Shown piece by piece: positions 35,602-44,406 of a DNA stretch of 64,000 nt; position 1 is the stretch's first letter; every line of letters begins with the position of its first letter. Both the position numbers and the translations under genes were made by a program. The notes below the pieces were generated by a model. It saw only the letters and a program-made list of their open reading frames with translations, ran no database searches and had not been told where the DNA came from. Source of the stretch: JACCZX01 sp963829995 (lineage in GTDB: Bacteria; Pseudomonadota; Gammaproteobacteria; Burkholderiales; Burkholderiaceae_F); contig CAWHKW010000027.1 of NCBI GenBank assembly GCA_963829995.1, positions 1 through 64,000 on the forward strand, in the 5' to 3' direction.

Positions 35602-36564
35602 CTATTTCTTCTCAAGCGACTTCTGTGGGTCGCCGTAGGCTTTTTGTGGCGGCGTAACGCCAGGCTCGACCGACAGGCTATAGATGTATGCCGCCAGGAC
35701 GTGCACCTTGGCCTCACCGAGAAATTCCTTGTGTGCAGGCATTTGTCCTTTACGCCCGTTCAGAATCGTTTCGGCGATTGCGTCTTGCGAGCCGCCGTAG
35801 AGCCAGATGTCGTCCGTCAGGTTTGGCGCGCCCAGTGTCTTGCTGCCTTTGCCGTCAATCCCATGGCAGGCGGCGCACACCACGAACTTGTCCTTGCCGA
35901 AGGCCGCCTTGATCGTGTCGTGCGACCGGCCACTGAGACTCATTACATAGTTCGCCACCTGGATCGCGCCGTCGCGCCCGCCGACGGCTGAACCGAGCGC
36001 CGGCATTACGCCGCTACGTCCCTCCATGATGCTGGCTTTGATCGTCTCGGGCTCTCCCCCGTACAGCCAGTCCTTGTCGCGCAGGCTGGGGAAGCCGATG
36101 CCGCCACCGGCATCCGATCCATGACATTGCGAGCAATACGTGAGGAACAATCGCTGACCGATGGCGCGCGCCGCGGGATCCTCCGCCACGACGGCGAGGC
36201 CTTGTTCAAGGTACCGGTTGAACGTCGGTCCGTATCGGTTGTCGGCGAGCTTGCTCTCGGTCTGATATTGATTAGTCGACGTCCAGGACCACACGCCTGC
36301 AAAGCTGCCGAGTCCTGGATACAGGATCAGGTAGCCGGCGCCGAAGGCAATCGTTAAATAGAACAACCCAATCCACCAGCGCGGGAGTGGATTGTTGTAT
36401 TCGGCCAGATCCTCGTCCCACACGTGTCCATGCAGCTCGGGCTTTGATCCCGCTGGCTTGCGCTTGCTGCTCATCGCCATCAGCAGTCCGACGCAGATGA
36501 TGAAGCCCGCGACCGTCAGCACGATGATGTAGATGCTCCAGAAATCATTGACGAAGTCGCTCAT
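35602..36564 (-). CDS. ccoP: cbb3 oxidase diheme subunit CcoP
   Basis: 320 residues. Membrane helix 1 lies at about 12-31 and helix 2 at about 62-83, followed by two periplasmic cytochrome c domains with C144-SQC-H (CSQCH) and C230-AAC-H (CAACH). N-terminal HVWDEDLAEYNNPLPRWW is the CcoP signature. It hands electrons from soluble cytochrome c to the CcoO/CcoN core. Overlaps the ccoQ stop by four bases at its start. Confidence 0.96.
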   Translation of the reverse strand: MSDFVNDFWSIYIIVLTVAGFIICVGLLMAMSSKRKPAGSKPELHGHVWDEDLAEYNNPLPRWWIGLFYLTIAFGAGYLILYPGLGSFAGVWSWTSTNQYQTESKLADNRYGPTFNRYLEQGLAVVAEDPAARAIGQRLFLTYCSQCHGSDAGGGIGFPSLRDKDWLYGGEPETIKASIMEGRSGVMPALGSAVGGRDGAIQVANYVMSLSGRSHDTIKAAFGKDKFVVCAACHGIDGKGSKTLGAPNLTDDIWLYGGSQDAIAETILNGRKGQMPAHKEFLGEAKVHVLAAYIYSLSVEPGVTPPQKAYGDPQKSLEKK

Positions 36565-36740
36565 CGCTCCGTTTCCTTGGGGCTGTTCGATTCAACATGC
36601 GCGTCGAAGTCATGGCCCGTAAAAGGCAAGCTCGCCGCTTCGTCGAAGTCACGCTTGCGACGACGGCTGAAGGCCCAGACTGCAATGCCCACAAAGACCA
36701 GAAAGCTCACTACGGTCAGTACAACTCGCAGATCGTCCAT
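36561..36740 (-). CDS. ccoQ: cbb3 oxidase subunit CcoQ
   Basis: 59 residues, read directly from the sequence since it is short. ATG 36740 follows CCACCA; the protein has one membrane helix (VVLTVVSFLVFVGIAVWAF) and then RRRKRDFDEAASLPF, the usual CcoQ tail. Its stop (TGA 36561-36563) overlaps the ccoP start by ATGA. CcoQ stabilises the cbb3 complex. Confidence 0.92.
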   Translation of the reverse strand: MDDLRVVLTVVSFLVFVGIAVWAFSRRRKRDFDEAASLPFTGHDFDAHVESNSPKETER

Positions 36741-36761
36741 TGGTGGTTTGCCCTCGGATTG

Positions 36762-37376
36762 CTAGCGCACGTTCTTCAGAACTGTGCCGAGCCCTTGTAA
36801 ATACGCAATCAGCGCATCTCGCTCAGTCTTGTTTGCCAGCTCTGCTTTGGCCGAGCTGACATCGGCATCGGTATAAGGAACGCCAAGGCGACGCAGCGCG
36901 CGCAGCTTTGCTTCGATGACTCGATCGTCGAGCGCTGTTTTGCCTAACCATGGATAGGCCGGCATGTTCGACTCGGGCACCAGCTGGCGCGGGTTATCCA
37001 GATGCAGCGCATGCCACTCATCGCTGTAACGGCCGCCGTCGCGCGCCAGATCGGGTCCCGTGCGCTTGCTGCCCCACAGGAAAGGATGGTCGTAGACGAA
37101 TTCGCCGGCCACCGAGTAGTGACCGTATCGCTCGGTTTCGGCGCGAAACGGCCTGATCATTTGCGAGTGGCAGTTGTTACATCCTTCACGAATGTAGATG
37201 TCACGGCCCTCGAGCTGCAGAGGCGTGTAAGGCTTCAATCCCGCAACGGGCTCGGTCGTCGAGCGCTGAAAGTAGAGCGGGACGATTTCGGCGAGACCGC
37301 CGATGCTAACGATCAGAATGATCAGTACGACCATCCAGCCAGTGTTCGTCTCGACGATGTCGTGCGACAGCTTCAT
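36762..37376 (-). CDS. ccoO: cbb3 oxidase monoheme subunit CcoO
   Basis: 204 residues. One membrane helix (TGWMVVLIILIVSIGGLAEIV) is followed by a periplasmic cytochrome c domain with heme site CNNCH (C66-H70) and axial methionine region PESNMPAYPWL. The motif YIREGCNNCHSQMIRPF is diagnostic of CcoO. It forms the inner part of the cbb3 oxidase with CcoN. Order ccoN-ccoO-ccoQ-ccoP is the standard one. Confidence 0.97.
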   Translation of the reverse strand: MKLSHDIVETNTGWMVVLIILIVSIGGLAEIVPLYFQRSTTEPVAGLKPYTPLQLEGRDIYIREGCNNCHSQMIRPFRAETERYGHYSVAGEFVYDHPFLWGSKRTGPDLARDGGRYSDEWHALHLDNPRQLVPESNMPAYPWLGKTALDDRVIEAKLRALRRLGVPYTDADVSSAKAELANKTERDALIAYLQGLGTVLKNVR

Positions 37377-37390
37377 GCTAAGTCCTCCAA

Positions 37391-38830
37391 TTAGGCGTGC
37401 GCAGCTGCTGCAGAGGGAACGACTTGCGGAATTGGGGCATCGATTGGCTGCTTACCCGCGACGGTCTTCCACACGTTGTAGGCCATGACCAACATCCCCG
37501 ACAAGAACAGGATGCCGCCCACGACGCGTACCGAGTAGTACGGGTACGTTGCTTTGACGCTCTCGACGAATGTATAGGTCAGCGTGCCATCACTGTTGAC
37601 CGCGCGCCACATCAACCCTTGCGTCACGCCGGCGATCCACATCGCCGAGATGTACAGCACGACACCGAAAGTCGCTATCCAGAAGTGCCAGGTGATCAGA
37701 TTCACGCTGTACATCTGCGTCTGTCCGTACAGACGAGGGATCAGGTAATACAGACTACCAATGGAAATGAACGCGACCCAGCCGAGTGCGCCGGCGTGAA
37801 CGTGTCCGATGGTCCAGTCGGTGTAGTGCGAAAGCGCGTTGACGGTCTTTATCGCCATCATCGGGCCTTCAAACGTAGACATGCCATAGAACGACAACGC
37901 GGTGATCAGAAACTTCAGGATGGGATCGGTGCGCAGCTTGTGCCACGCACCCGACAGCGTCATCAGGCCGTTGATCATTCCGCCCCAGGACGGGGCCAGC
38001 AGAATCAGAGAGAACACCATGCCCAGCGATTGAGCCCAGTCGGGCAACGCCGTGTAGTGCAAGTGATGCGGGCCTGCCCACATGTAGGTGAAGATCAGCG
38101 CCCAGAAGTGAACCACCGACAGCCGGTACGAATAAATCGGCCGCTCGGCCTGCTTCGGGATGTAGTAGTACATCATTCCGAGAAAGCCCGCGGTGAGGAA
38201 GAAGCCCACTGCGTTATGGCCGTACCACCACTGCACCATCGCATCCTGCACACCGGCATAGGCCGAGTACGACTTCCACATCGTCACCGGCATCTCCGCG
38301 CTATTAACGACGTGCAGCAGCGCGACCGTCAGGATGTAGGCGCCAAAAAACCAGTTGGCAACGTAGATGTGCTTGGTTTTGCGCTTGACGATCGTTCCGA
38401 AGAAGACGACCGCGAATGCCACCCATACGATCGTGATCAGAATGTCGATGGGCCACTCGAGCTCTGCGTATTCCTTACTGCTCGTATAGCCAAGCGGCAA
38501 GGTGATCACTGCTGCGACGATAACCGCCTGCCAGCCCCAGAACGTGAAGGCGGCGAGCTTGTCGTTGAACAGTCGAGCCTGACACGTGCGCTGCACGACG
38601 TGATACGAAGTCGCGAACAGCGCAGAGCCTCCGAACGCGAAAATCACCGCGTTGGTGTGCAGCGGACGCAGCCTGCCGTACGAAAGCCATGGAATGCCAA
38701 AGTTGAGCTCGGGCCATGCCAGTTGCGCGGCGATCCAGACGCCCACTGCCATGCCGACGATGCCCCACACCACCGTCATCAACGCGAACTGCCGCACCAC
38801 TTTGTAGTTGTAGCTGGGCGCTGCTTCCAT
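37391..38830 (-). CDS. ccoN: cbb3 oxidase catalytic subunit CcoN
   Basis: 479 residues from ATG 38830 after AAGGAGCGACG. A longer frame upstream overlaps ccoS. Twelve membrane helices with the heme-copper ligands: LHTNAVIFAFGG (low-spin heme b), QWWYGHNAVGFFLTAGFL with the CuB histidine and crosslinked tyrosine helix, YMWAGPHHLHYTALPDW with the histidine pair, and DWTIGHVHAGALGWVAF (heme ligands). This is the oxygen-reducing, proton-pumping C-type oxidase that works at low oxygen. It is the head of the structural set, right after ccoS. Confidence 0.97.
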   Translation of the reverse strand: MEAAPSYNYKVVRQFALMTVVWGIVGMAVGVWIAAQLAWPELNFGIPWLSYGRLRPLHTNAVIFAFGGSALFATSYHVVQRTCQARLFNDKLAAFTFWGWQAVIVAAVITLPLGYTSSKEYAELEWPIDILITIVWVAFAVVFFGTIVKRKTKHIYVANWFFGAYILTVALLHVVNSAEMPVTMWKSYSAYAGVQDAMVQWWYGHNAVGFFLTAGFLGMMYYYIPKQAERPIYSYRLSVVHFWALIFTYMWAGPHHLHYTALPDWAQSLGMVFSLILLAPSWGGMINGLMTLSGAWHKLRTDPILKFLITALSFYGMSTFEGPMMAIKTVNALSHYTDWTIGHVHAGALGWVAFISIGSLYYLIPRLYGQTQMYSVNLITWHFWIATFGVVLYISAMWIAGVTQGLMWRAVNSDGTLTYTFVESVKATYPYYSVRVVGGILFLSGMLVMAYNVWKTVAGKQPIDAPIPQVVPSAAAAHA

Positions 38831-38843
38831 CAACGTCGCTCCT

Positions 38844-39023
38844 TCATTGAGCCTTGGTTGTTTTAATTGATTCTGTCTTGATTGATTCATCGTCCATCAG
38901 AATGCGATGCGCCGGCCCTTCGAGATCATCGAACTGTCCGTCACGTGCCGCCCACCAGAGCACACCGGCGATCGCAAATACGAGCACGACACCAAGAGGG
39001 ATGAGCAGAAACAAGATCTCCAT
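38844..39023 (-). CDS. ccoS: cbb3 oxidase assembly protein CcoS
   Basis: 59 residues from ATG 39023, three bases after the ccoI stop; a GTG one codon earlier is the alternative. One membrane helix (LFLLIPLGVVLVFAIAGVLWWA) followed by RDGQFDDLEGPAHRILMDD, the CcoS signature. CcoS is needed for cofactor insertion in cbb3 oxidase. The C-terminus carries a small repeat (ESIKTESIKTT). Confidence 0.92.
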   Translation of the reverse strand: MEILFLLIPLGVVLVFAIAGVLWWAARDGQFDDLEGPAHRILMDDESIKTESIKTTKAQ

Positions 39024-39026
39024 CAC

Positions 39027-41513
39027 TCAGCTCGCATTTCTCGTGGCAGACGCGCGTGTCAGCCGCAATGCGTTGGCGACGACCAGCAGCGAGCTGAGTG
39101 CCATGCCGACTCCCGCCAGCCACGGCGTGATGTAGCCAAACGCGGCGAGCGGAAGCGCACAAATGTTGTAAGCCACCGCCCAGCAGAGGTTTTGCTTGAT
39201 TACACGCCGCGTCAGCGTCGCCAGGTCGGCGGCTTCGACCACGGTGTGCAAGCGGTCCGTCATAAGCACGGCATCGGCATTCGCACGCGCCACATCGGCG
39301 CTGCCTGCCATCGTCATCGACACGTGAGCGGCGGCCAGGACAGGCGCGTCGTTGATTCCGTCGCCAATCATTGCGACTAGGTCGCCACGTTTCTGTAGCC
39401 TCTGCACGTAGGCGAGCTTGTCGTGCGGCGTGGCATCGGCCACCACGGCCTCGATGCCGAGTTGTTTCGCTACGTGCTGTGCGACCGCAGCACGATCTCC
39501 TGAAAGCACGGTCACTGACTTCCCACGCTGCAGCAATTCGCTGATGGTGCGACCCGCATCGGCACGGATCGCATCCCCGAACGTGAGCAGTGCGAGCCAG
39601 CCGCCAGAGGAATGCCCTGGCTCGCCTCCCAGCGCGGCGACCGATGCTCCGGCGTCAACATCGTTCAGTAAATCCGCAGGCGGTGCACCCGCCAGTTCAG
39701 CAACGAATGCAGGCGTGCCAATACGCATGCGCCGGCCTTCGACCACGCCTTCGATGCCGCTTCCCGTGATGTTGACGATGTCATTCGCGATGAGCGCCGA
39801 ACTTTGATCCGCGGCATCGCGCAATGCCCCCGCTATCGGATGTTCGGATCCCGCCTCCAGCGCGGCCGCCGCGGCAATGCACCGGGCGCGCGTCATCGTT
39901 CCCAGCGTGCGCACACTGGTCAGCTGAAAGTGTCCCTGCGTAAGGGTGCCGGTTTTGTCAAAAACGAAATGCGTTGCTTGCGCCAGCGCTTCCAGCGTAT
40001 GGCCACGCGTGACCAGCACGCCACGACGCGCTAGCTCGCCGGTGGCAGCCGTCAACGCCGTTGGCATCGCCAGCGACAGCGCGCACGGACACGCGACGAC
40101 CAGCACCGAAATCGTGATCGGTAGCGCTTGACTTGGATCGATCAACGTCCAAAGCGCCGCCACGATCGCTGCAGCGACGAGGAGAACCGTCAGAAAATGT
40201 TGAGCTACACGATCAGCGAGCTGTGCAATCGGCGGTTTCTCGCTGATTGCACGATCCAGTAGTCGTACGATCGTTGCGAGCACGGTCTGCTGACCGACGC
40301 GTTCGACGCGCATCAAAATTGGGCTTGCGATGTTGAGTGCCCCACCGATCAGCGTGGCCCCGACATCTTTTTTCACCGAGCGGCTCTCGCCAGTGAGCAG
40401 TGCTTCGTCCACCCTGCTTTCGCCTTCGACGATGCAGCCGTCTGCAGGAATCGTGGCGCCGGCCTGTACCAACACATGATCGCCGGGCACCAGTTGCGCA
40501 ACGGCAACCTGTTCGGTAGCCCGCATTGCGGGGAAGCCAGGCACCCGCTCGGCGATTGCCGGAACAAGCTTGACCAGCTGCTCGACGCCGCGCACGGCCT
40601 TCGTTCGCGCGACCGACTCGAGGAATCGCGCCAGCAACAGCAGAAAGACGAACATCACAATTGAGTCGTAGTAGACCGCGCCATCACCGGCTACGGTTGC
40701 CCACACGCTGGCCACGAAAGCCACGGCAATCCCCAACGCGACTGGCACGTCCATGCCAATGCGCGTTGCGCGGACATCACGCCATGCCGTCCGGAAAAAC
40801 GGAGCAGCCGAAAAAAATACGACGGGTGTCGTCAGCACCAGGCTGGCCCACCGCATCAGGCTTTCAATGCCGACGTCCATGTCGCCGTCCGCCAAATAAA
40901 CGGTCGACGCAAACATCATCACTTGCATCATCCCGAGCGCGGCGACCGCCAGACGCAGCAGAGCGAAACGTGTCTCGCGCCGATGTCGTTCGTCCGAGCG
41001 CACGGCATCCAGAGGATGCGCGCGATAGCCGATCGCGGCGATGGCTCTCAGAATTTCCGAAAGGCGAATGCGCGTGTCATCCCATGTGACGCGCGCGCGG
41101 CGCGTTACATGATTCACTTCAACTTCGCTGACTCCTGCGAGCGCCGCCACGCGCTTCTCGATCAGCCAGACGCACGCAGCGCAACTGATGTCGTCCAGCG
41201 TCAACGCGGCCTGCTTCATGTTTGCGGCGGTCTCGTGGACGAATGACCGCTGCACCTCAGGCAAGTCAAACTGCTCCAGCTTGTCGAGCGGAGCAGGGTT
41301 GGTGCGCGAAGCGGCTGGGGCGGTGCGATAGACGTAGTAGTCGGCGAACCCTGCCTCAACAATCGCATGCGCCACGGCTCGACAACCTGGACAACACATC
41401 GCGCGCTCGACGCAATCGATCAGGGTCACATACCTTGTTCCCCTTGGTACCGGCAAGCCGCAGTGGAAGCAATCCTCCGCGGCAAGGCCAGCTTCAATGG
41501 CTTGCGCGTACAT
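39027..41513 (-). CDS. ccoI: Copper-translocating P-type ATPase CcoI
   Basis: 828 residues. The N-terminus has a Cys-rich zinc-ribbon-like region (CFHCGLPVPRG, CCPGC) and one HMA-type metal site (SCAACVWLIEK). The P1B-type core has ion-path motif ACPCALSLAMPTA, phosphorylation site DKTGTLTQG, the SEHPIA nucleotide-binding loop, and GDGINDAPVLAAAHVS. CcoI exports copper to the periplasm for the cbb3 CuB site. The start overlaps the end of the SafE gene by 20 bases. Confidence 0.95.
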   Translation of the reverse strand: MYAQAIEAGLAAEDCFHCGLPVPRGTRYVTLIDCVERAMCCPGCRAVAHAIVEAGFADYYVYRTAPAASRTNPAPLDKLEQFDLPEVQRSFVHETAANMKQAALTLDDISCAACVWLIEKRVAALAGVSEVEVNHVTRRARVTWDDTRIRLSEILRAIAAIGYRAHPLDAVRSDERHRRETRFALLRLAVAALGMMQVMMFASTVYLADGDMDVGIESLMRWASLVLTTPVVFFSAAPFFRTAWRDVRATRIGMDVPVALGIAVAFVASVWATVAGDGAVYYDSIVMFVFLLLLARFLESVARTKAVRGVEQLVKLVPAIAERVPGFPAMRATEQVAVAQLVPGDHVLVQAGATIPADGCIVEGESRVDEALLTGESRSVKKDVGATLIGGALNIASPILMRVERVGQQTVLATIVRLLDRAISEKPPIAQLADRVAQHFLTVLLVAAAIVAALWTLIDPSQALPITISVLVVACPCALSLAMPTALTAATGELARRGVLVTRGHTLEALAQATHFVFDKTGTLTQGHFQLTSVRTLGTMTRARCIAAAAALEAGSEHPIAGALRDAADQSSALIANDIVNITGSGIEGVVEGRRMRIGTPAFVAELAGAPPADLLNDVDAGASVAALGGEPGHSSGGWLALLTFGDAIRADAGRTISELLQRGKSVTVLSGDRAAVAQHVAKQLGIEAVVADATPHDKLAYVQRLQKRGDLVAMIGDGINDAPVLAAAHVSMTMAGSADVARANADAVLMTDRLHTVVEAADLATLTRRVIKQNLCWAVAYNICALPLAAFGYITPWLAGVGMALSSLLVVANALRLTRASATRNAS

Positions 41514-42252
41514 GGCCTACCGATGATTTGCCATCTGCTGCGTGCCCAAACGAAGAATCGTGCGCGGGCAGCACAGCGCGCACCAGGCCGATGATGCCGA
41601 ACGCCAGCACCAGTGCGCCCGCAGCCTGGCGGAAGCGAGGGTGCTTGAAAAAGGGTTGCGCATGTTCGGCAAGCACCCCCATCGCGACCAGATTGGGAAG
41701 TGTGCCGAGGCCGAACGCGAGCATCAACACCGCCCCGCTGAGCGGGTCGCCGCTGGCGAGCGCGATGCCGAGGACGCTGTAAACCATTCCGCACGGGAGC
41801 CAACCCCAGAGCGCGCCCAAGGCGAGTGCCTTCGCCGCCGAATCGATAGGAAGAATGCGACGTGTCCAAGGCTGAATACGGCGCCATAGCCTGCCCCCCG
41901 CTCGCTCGAGGAAGACGACGCCTCGCCAAAGGCCGAGCAGATACAGGCCTTGCGCGAGCAACAATGCGCTCGCAGTTATATAGAGCGTCGTTCTGACGGG
42001 CAGCAACTGGTCAAACAGCAGGACACCCGAACCGACCCCACCCGCAACCGCTCCCGCGACCACGTAGCTGCCGATGCGTCCGCCGCTGTACGCAAGATGG
42101 TAAGCAGCCGGAGCTCTGATTGATTTGGGGTGGAGACCGGGCGCTGGATGGCGCCACGAGATCGCACTCACAATACCGCCGCACATTCCCGCGCAGTGCA
42201 CGCCACCGAGCAAGCCGACCATGAACGCAGCGAAGATGGCTAGTTCGGTCAA
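41494..42252 (-). CDS. SafE/TauE-like membrane protein heading the cbb3 cluster
   Basis: 252 residues with a TTG start at 42252. That start is supported by a perfect AGGAGG seven bases before it and by no nearby ATG in better position. Six membrane helices with FMVGLLGGVHCAGMCGGIVSA and ALGALWGWLPCGMVYSVLGIAL, two inverted halves each with G-C-x-G-M motifs, mark the sulfite exporter TauE/SafE-like group that sits beside cbb3 genes (sometimes called CcoH in error). A role in copper supply to the oxidase is inferred. It is the first gene of the leftward operon and lies downstream of a perfect FNR-type box. Confidence 0.85.
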   Translation of the reverse strand: MTELAIFAAFMVGLLGGVHCAGMCGGIVSAISWRHPAPGLHPKSIRAPAAYHLAYSGGRIGSYVVAGAVAGGVGSGVLLFDQLLPVRTTLYITASALLLAQGLYLLGLWRGVVFLERAGGRLWRRIQPWTRRILPIDSAAKALALGALWGWLPCGMVYSVLGIALASGDPLSGAVLMLAFGLGTLPNLVAMGVLAEHAQPFFKHPRFRQAAGALVLAFGIIGLVRAVLPAHDSSFGHAADGKSSVGHVRASH

Positions 42253-42401
42253 TACAGATCCTCCTGGCTTACGGCTTTGCGAGCAGAAGGTGCGCGCGAA
42301 TCGCCGTCACGTGAAAGCCAAAGGAACAGCGGCACACACCGGACAAGTGTGACATGTTCCGATCGCGATCAGCGATTTTCGGTCAGGCGCTTTGCGCGAG
42401 T

Positions 42402-42415
42402 TTGATCCAGATCAA
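42402..42415. promoter_or_regulatory. FNR/ANR/FixK-type box (TTGAT-N4-ATCAA)
   Basis: TTGATCCAGATCAA is a perfect match to the FNR/CRP-fold anaerobic consensus. Its centre is 156 bases upstream of the SafE start on the minus strand and 231 bases upstream of the RidA start on the plus strand. cbb3 operons are classic FNR/FixK targets, so the leftward operon is the likely target. A GATACT -10-like hexamer (42440-42445) would place a rightward promoter in range as well; direction is not proved. Confidence 0.75.
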
Positions 42416-42639
42416 GCAAGACCCATGGCCGAGTCCGTCGATACTGAAAAAGATTGATTGTTGGTGATCACGATTCAGCGGCGCATCATGGCCGCTGTGC
42501 TTTCGAGCACGGTTGTCGCCAAATTGTCTGAAGGCGGACACAATCAGAATATGACGCCGCCCGAAGCAACCTCGAGCGTTGTTCAGAAAGCGACCAGAGG
42601 CACTTACCCACCACCCGAAATCATCAGGAGAACACAACA

Positions 42640-43101
42640 ATGAATCAAAGGCAGCAGGCTGTCGCAAAGGTCCTCTTTGTACTTCTAGCGGCGCTCGGAA
42701 TCGCCGGCTGCGCTTCAATCGCCACCAAGGAAGTCGTGGCCACCAAGGAGGCGCCGGCAGCGATCGGGCCATATTCCCAAGCGATCAAGTTCGGCAACAT
42801 GCTCTTTCTCGCGGGGCAGATTTCCATTGATCCGAAGACGAATCAGCTAAATACGGGATCCATCGAAGAACAGACCAAGCTCGTGCTTGAGAACTTGAAA
42901 GCAGTTCTGGCTGCGAACGGCATGACGATGGATGACGTCGTGTCGACGACGGTCTTTCTCAAAGACTTGAATGAGTTCGGCAAGATGAACGGCATTTACG
43001 GGAGCTATTTCAAGGACAAGCCGCCAGCGCGTGCAACCGTCCAGGTGGCGCGGCTGCCGCGTGATGTACTGGTAGAGATTTCCGCCATAGCGGCGAAGTA
43101 G
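42640..43101 (+). CDS. RidA family protein with a lipoprotein signal peptide
   Basis: 153 residues. The first 24 form a lipoprotein signal (LLAALGIAGCAS, lipobox Cys 24), preceded by a good ribosome binding site AGGAGAACACAAC. The rest is a full RidA/YjgF domain: APAAIGPYSQAIKFGNMLFLAGQI, VLENLKAVLAANGMTMDDVVSTTVFL, then PPARATVQVARLPRDVLVEI with the conserved catalytic arginine. RidA normally deaminates reactive enamines in the cytosol, so a lipid-anchored form is unusual. Transcribed away from the cbb3 operon; the 387-base upstream gap holds an FNR-type box. Confidence 0.88.
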   Translation: MNQRQQAVAKVLFVLLAALGIAGCASIATKEVVATKEAPAAIGPYSQAIKFGNMLFLAGQISIDPKTNQLNTGSIEEQTKLVLENLKAVLAANGMTMDDVVSTTVFLKDLNEFGKMNGIYGSYFKDKPPARATVQVARLPRDVLVEISAIAAK

Positions 43102-43145
43102 CTGGGGCAAACATCAAGCCGAGCCGATGCGGTACGTTCTGCTCC

Positions 43146-44276
43146 ATGCAATGGATCAAGAGTCCGGCCTGGGATCTTGTTTGGGTCCTGAACGCACTGT
43201 GGTTGGCCCCTTTGGTCTTTTTGCTGGCGTGGGGGTATGACGACGTGCGCGCCAGCCCAGTGGACGGGCTCTTCTTCGCGCTCACGGTGACTCTGTGGTT
43301 TGGCCACCGCGTCTCCTCTGCCTGGCTGGCATACGCGACGCCTGCGTACCGGCCCCTGCTTTCGAAGCAGCGATTGCGCTTCGTCGTTGCTCCTTTGGCC
43401 ATTGTCGTGGCGTGCTTCGCCGTACTGCTGGCTCCCGAGACGGTGCTGCCGGTGCCGGTGGTCGAACGCGTGCTTTGGCTCGCTGTCTTGGACTACCTGC
43501 TGCTGAGCTATCACTTTGCCGCGCAGCACTTTGGTCTACTCAGTCTCTACCGGGCACGCGCGGGACGAGCGTCGGAGACGTCCACGCGACGACTCGATCG
43601 ATGGTTCGCGTTGATCGTCGGCGGCGGTTTCGTCGTGGTCGCAGAGGCCTTGGCCGGATCGATCGCCTTCCAGGACCGCTGGATCGATCCGCTGCTGGGA
43701 GCAGTTGGAGCCGACCTGTTCGCGCAGACGCTACGCAATGGCGGCATCGTCCTCGTCGTGATCCTGACGGCGCTGATGCTGCGCGTCGAGCTGCGCTCAC
43801 CGCACGCATCGCTGCCACGCGTAGCCTACTTCCTCAGCGTCACCGCCATGGTGCTCTTTGCCTTCCTGGCGCGAGACCCCTTTCTGTTCATTGTGCTGTG
43901 GAGCGTGCAGCACTGGAGCGCCGCGATGGGACTTGCGTCGCTCGCGGCTTCCGGTGGTGTTCAGGAACCTGCCACGCGATGGCAGCGGCTGCTGGCGCCC
44001 ATCAACCGGCGCGGCTGGGCGGTGCTGGTCGTGCTCGCCCTAGTCTCCACCCTGTTGCTGCCCGTGCTCGAGGTTGAGGCCGTGGCCGATGAATTCGTTT
44101 ACGCCGACCGCATCTACGGTGATGTGGCGTGGTGGCTGCGCTCGTCGCCCTTCGTGCCGGTGCTGCTAGCGCTGGGCTTCGCAACCGGCTTCATTCACTA
44201 CGTGCTGGATCGCGCTGCCTTCCGCTTCTCGTCGCCCGACGTGAGGCAGGCTGCGCGCGGCTTGCTGCAGTCATAA
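43146..44276 (+). CDS. Polytopic membrane protein, His-rich
   Basis: 376 residues with about ten membrane helices. Histidines sit inside or at the edges of helices: FGHRVSSAWL, LSYHFAAQHFGLLSLYRAR, LWSVQHWSAAMGL, GFIHYVLDRAAFRF. This arrangement recalls membrane metalloenzymes such as the Brp/Blh type or heme carriers, but I cannot assign a family. No signal for secretion. It ends 65 bases before the thioredoxin-fold gene. Confidence 0.72.
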   Translation: MQWIKSPAWDLVWVLNALWLAPLVFLLAWGYDDVRASPVDGLFFALTVTLWFGHRVSSAWLAYATPAYRPLLSKQRLRFVVAPLAIVVACFAVLLAPETVLPVPVVERVLWLAVLDYLLLSYHFAAQHFGLLSLYRARAGRASETSTRRLDRWFALIVGGGFVVVAEALAGSIAFQDRWIDPLLGAVGADLFAQTLRNGGIVLVVILTALMLRVELRSPHASLPRVAYFLSVTAMVLFAFLARDPFLFIVLWSVQHWSAAMGLASLAASGGVQEPATRWQRLLAPINRRGWAVLVVLALVSTLLLPVLEVEAVADEFVYADRIYGDVAWWLRSSPFVPVLLALGFATGFIHYVLDRAAFRFSSPDVRQAARGLLQS

Positions 44277-44280
44277 CTAA

Positions 44281-44406
44281 GCGCGAACACGTGCACGCGG
44301 GTGCATTTACTATGACTGTTTCGCGTTCCAAGTGTCGCCAATGATTGCGTGGACCAGCACTATCGTGCTCATCGCGGGCTGTCTCGCCGCACCCTTAGCG
44401 CGCGCC
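44281..44406 (+). repeat. Dispersed 125-bp repeat, copy at the start of a live gene
   Basis: Covers 60 bases upstream and the first 22 codons of the thioredoxin-fold gene at 44341. It is near identical to 29580-29703 in the same orientation. The upstream part is rich in short palindromes (ACGTGCAC, GTGCAC). The gene is intact here, so this is probably the source copy. Confidence 0.85.

Noticed and set aside
37397..38866. A 489-codon open frame on the plus strand opposite ccoN
   Set aside because: It is a shadow of the GC-rich ccoN gene, full of R, H and Q runs, with no family signature or ribosome binding site.
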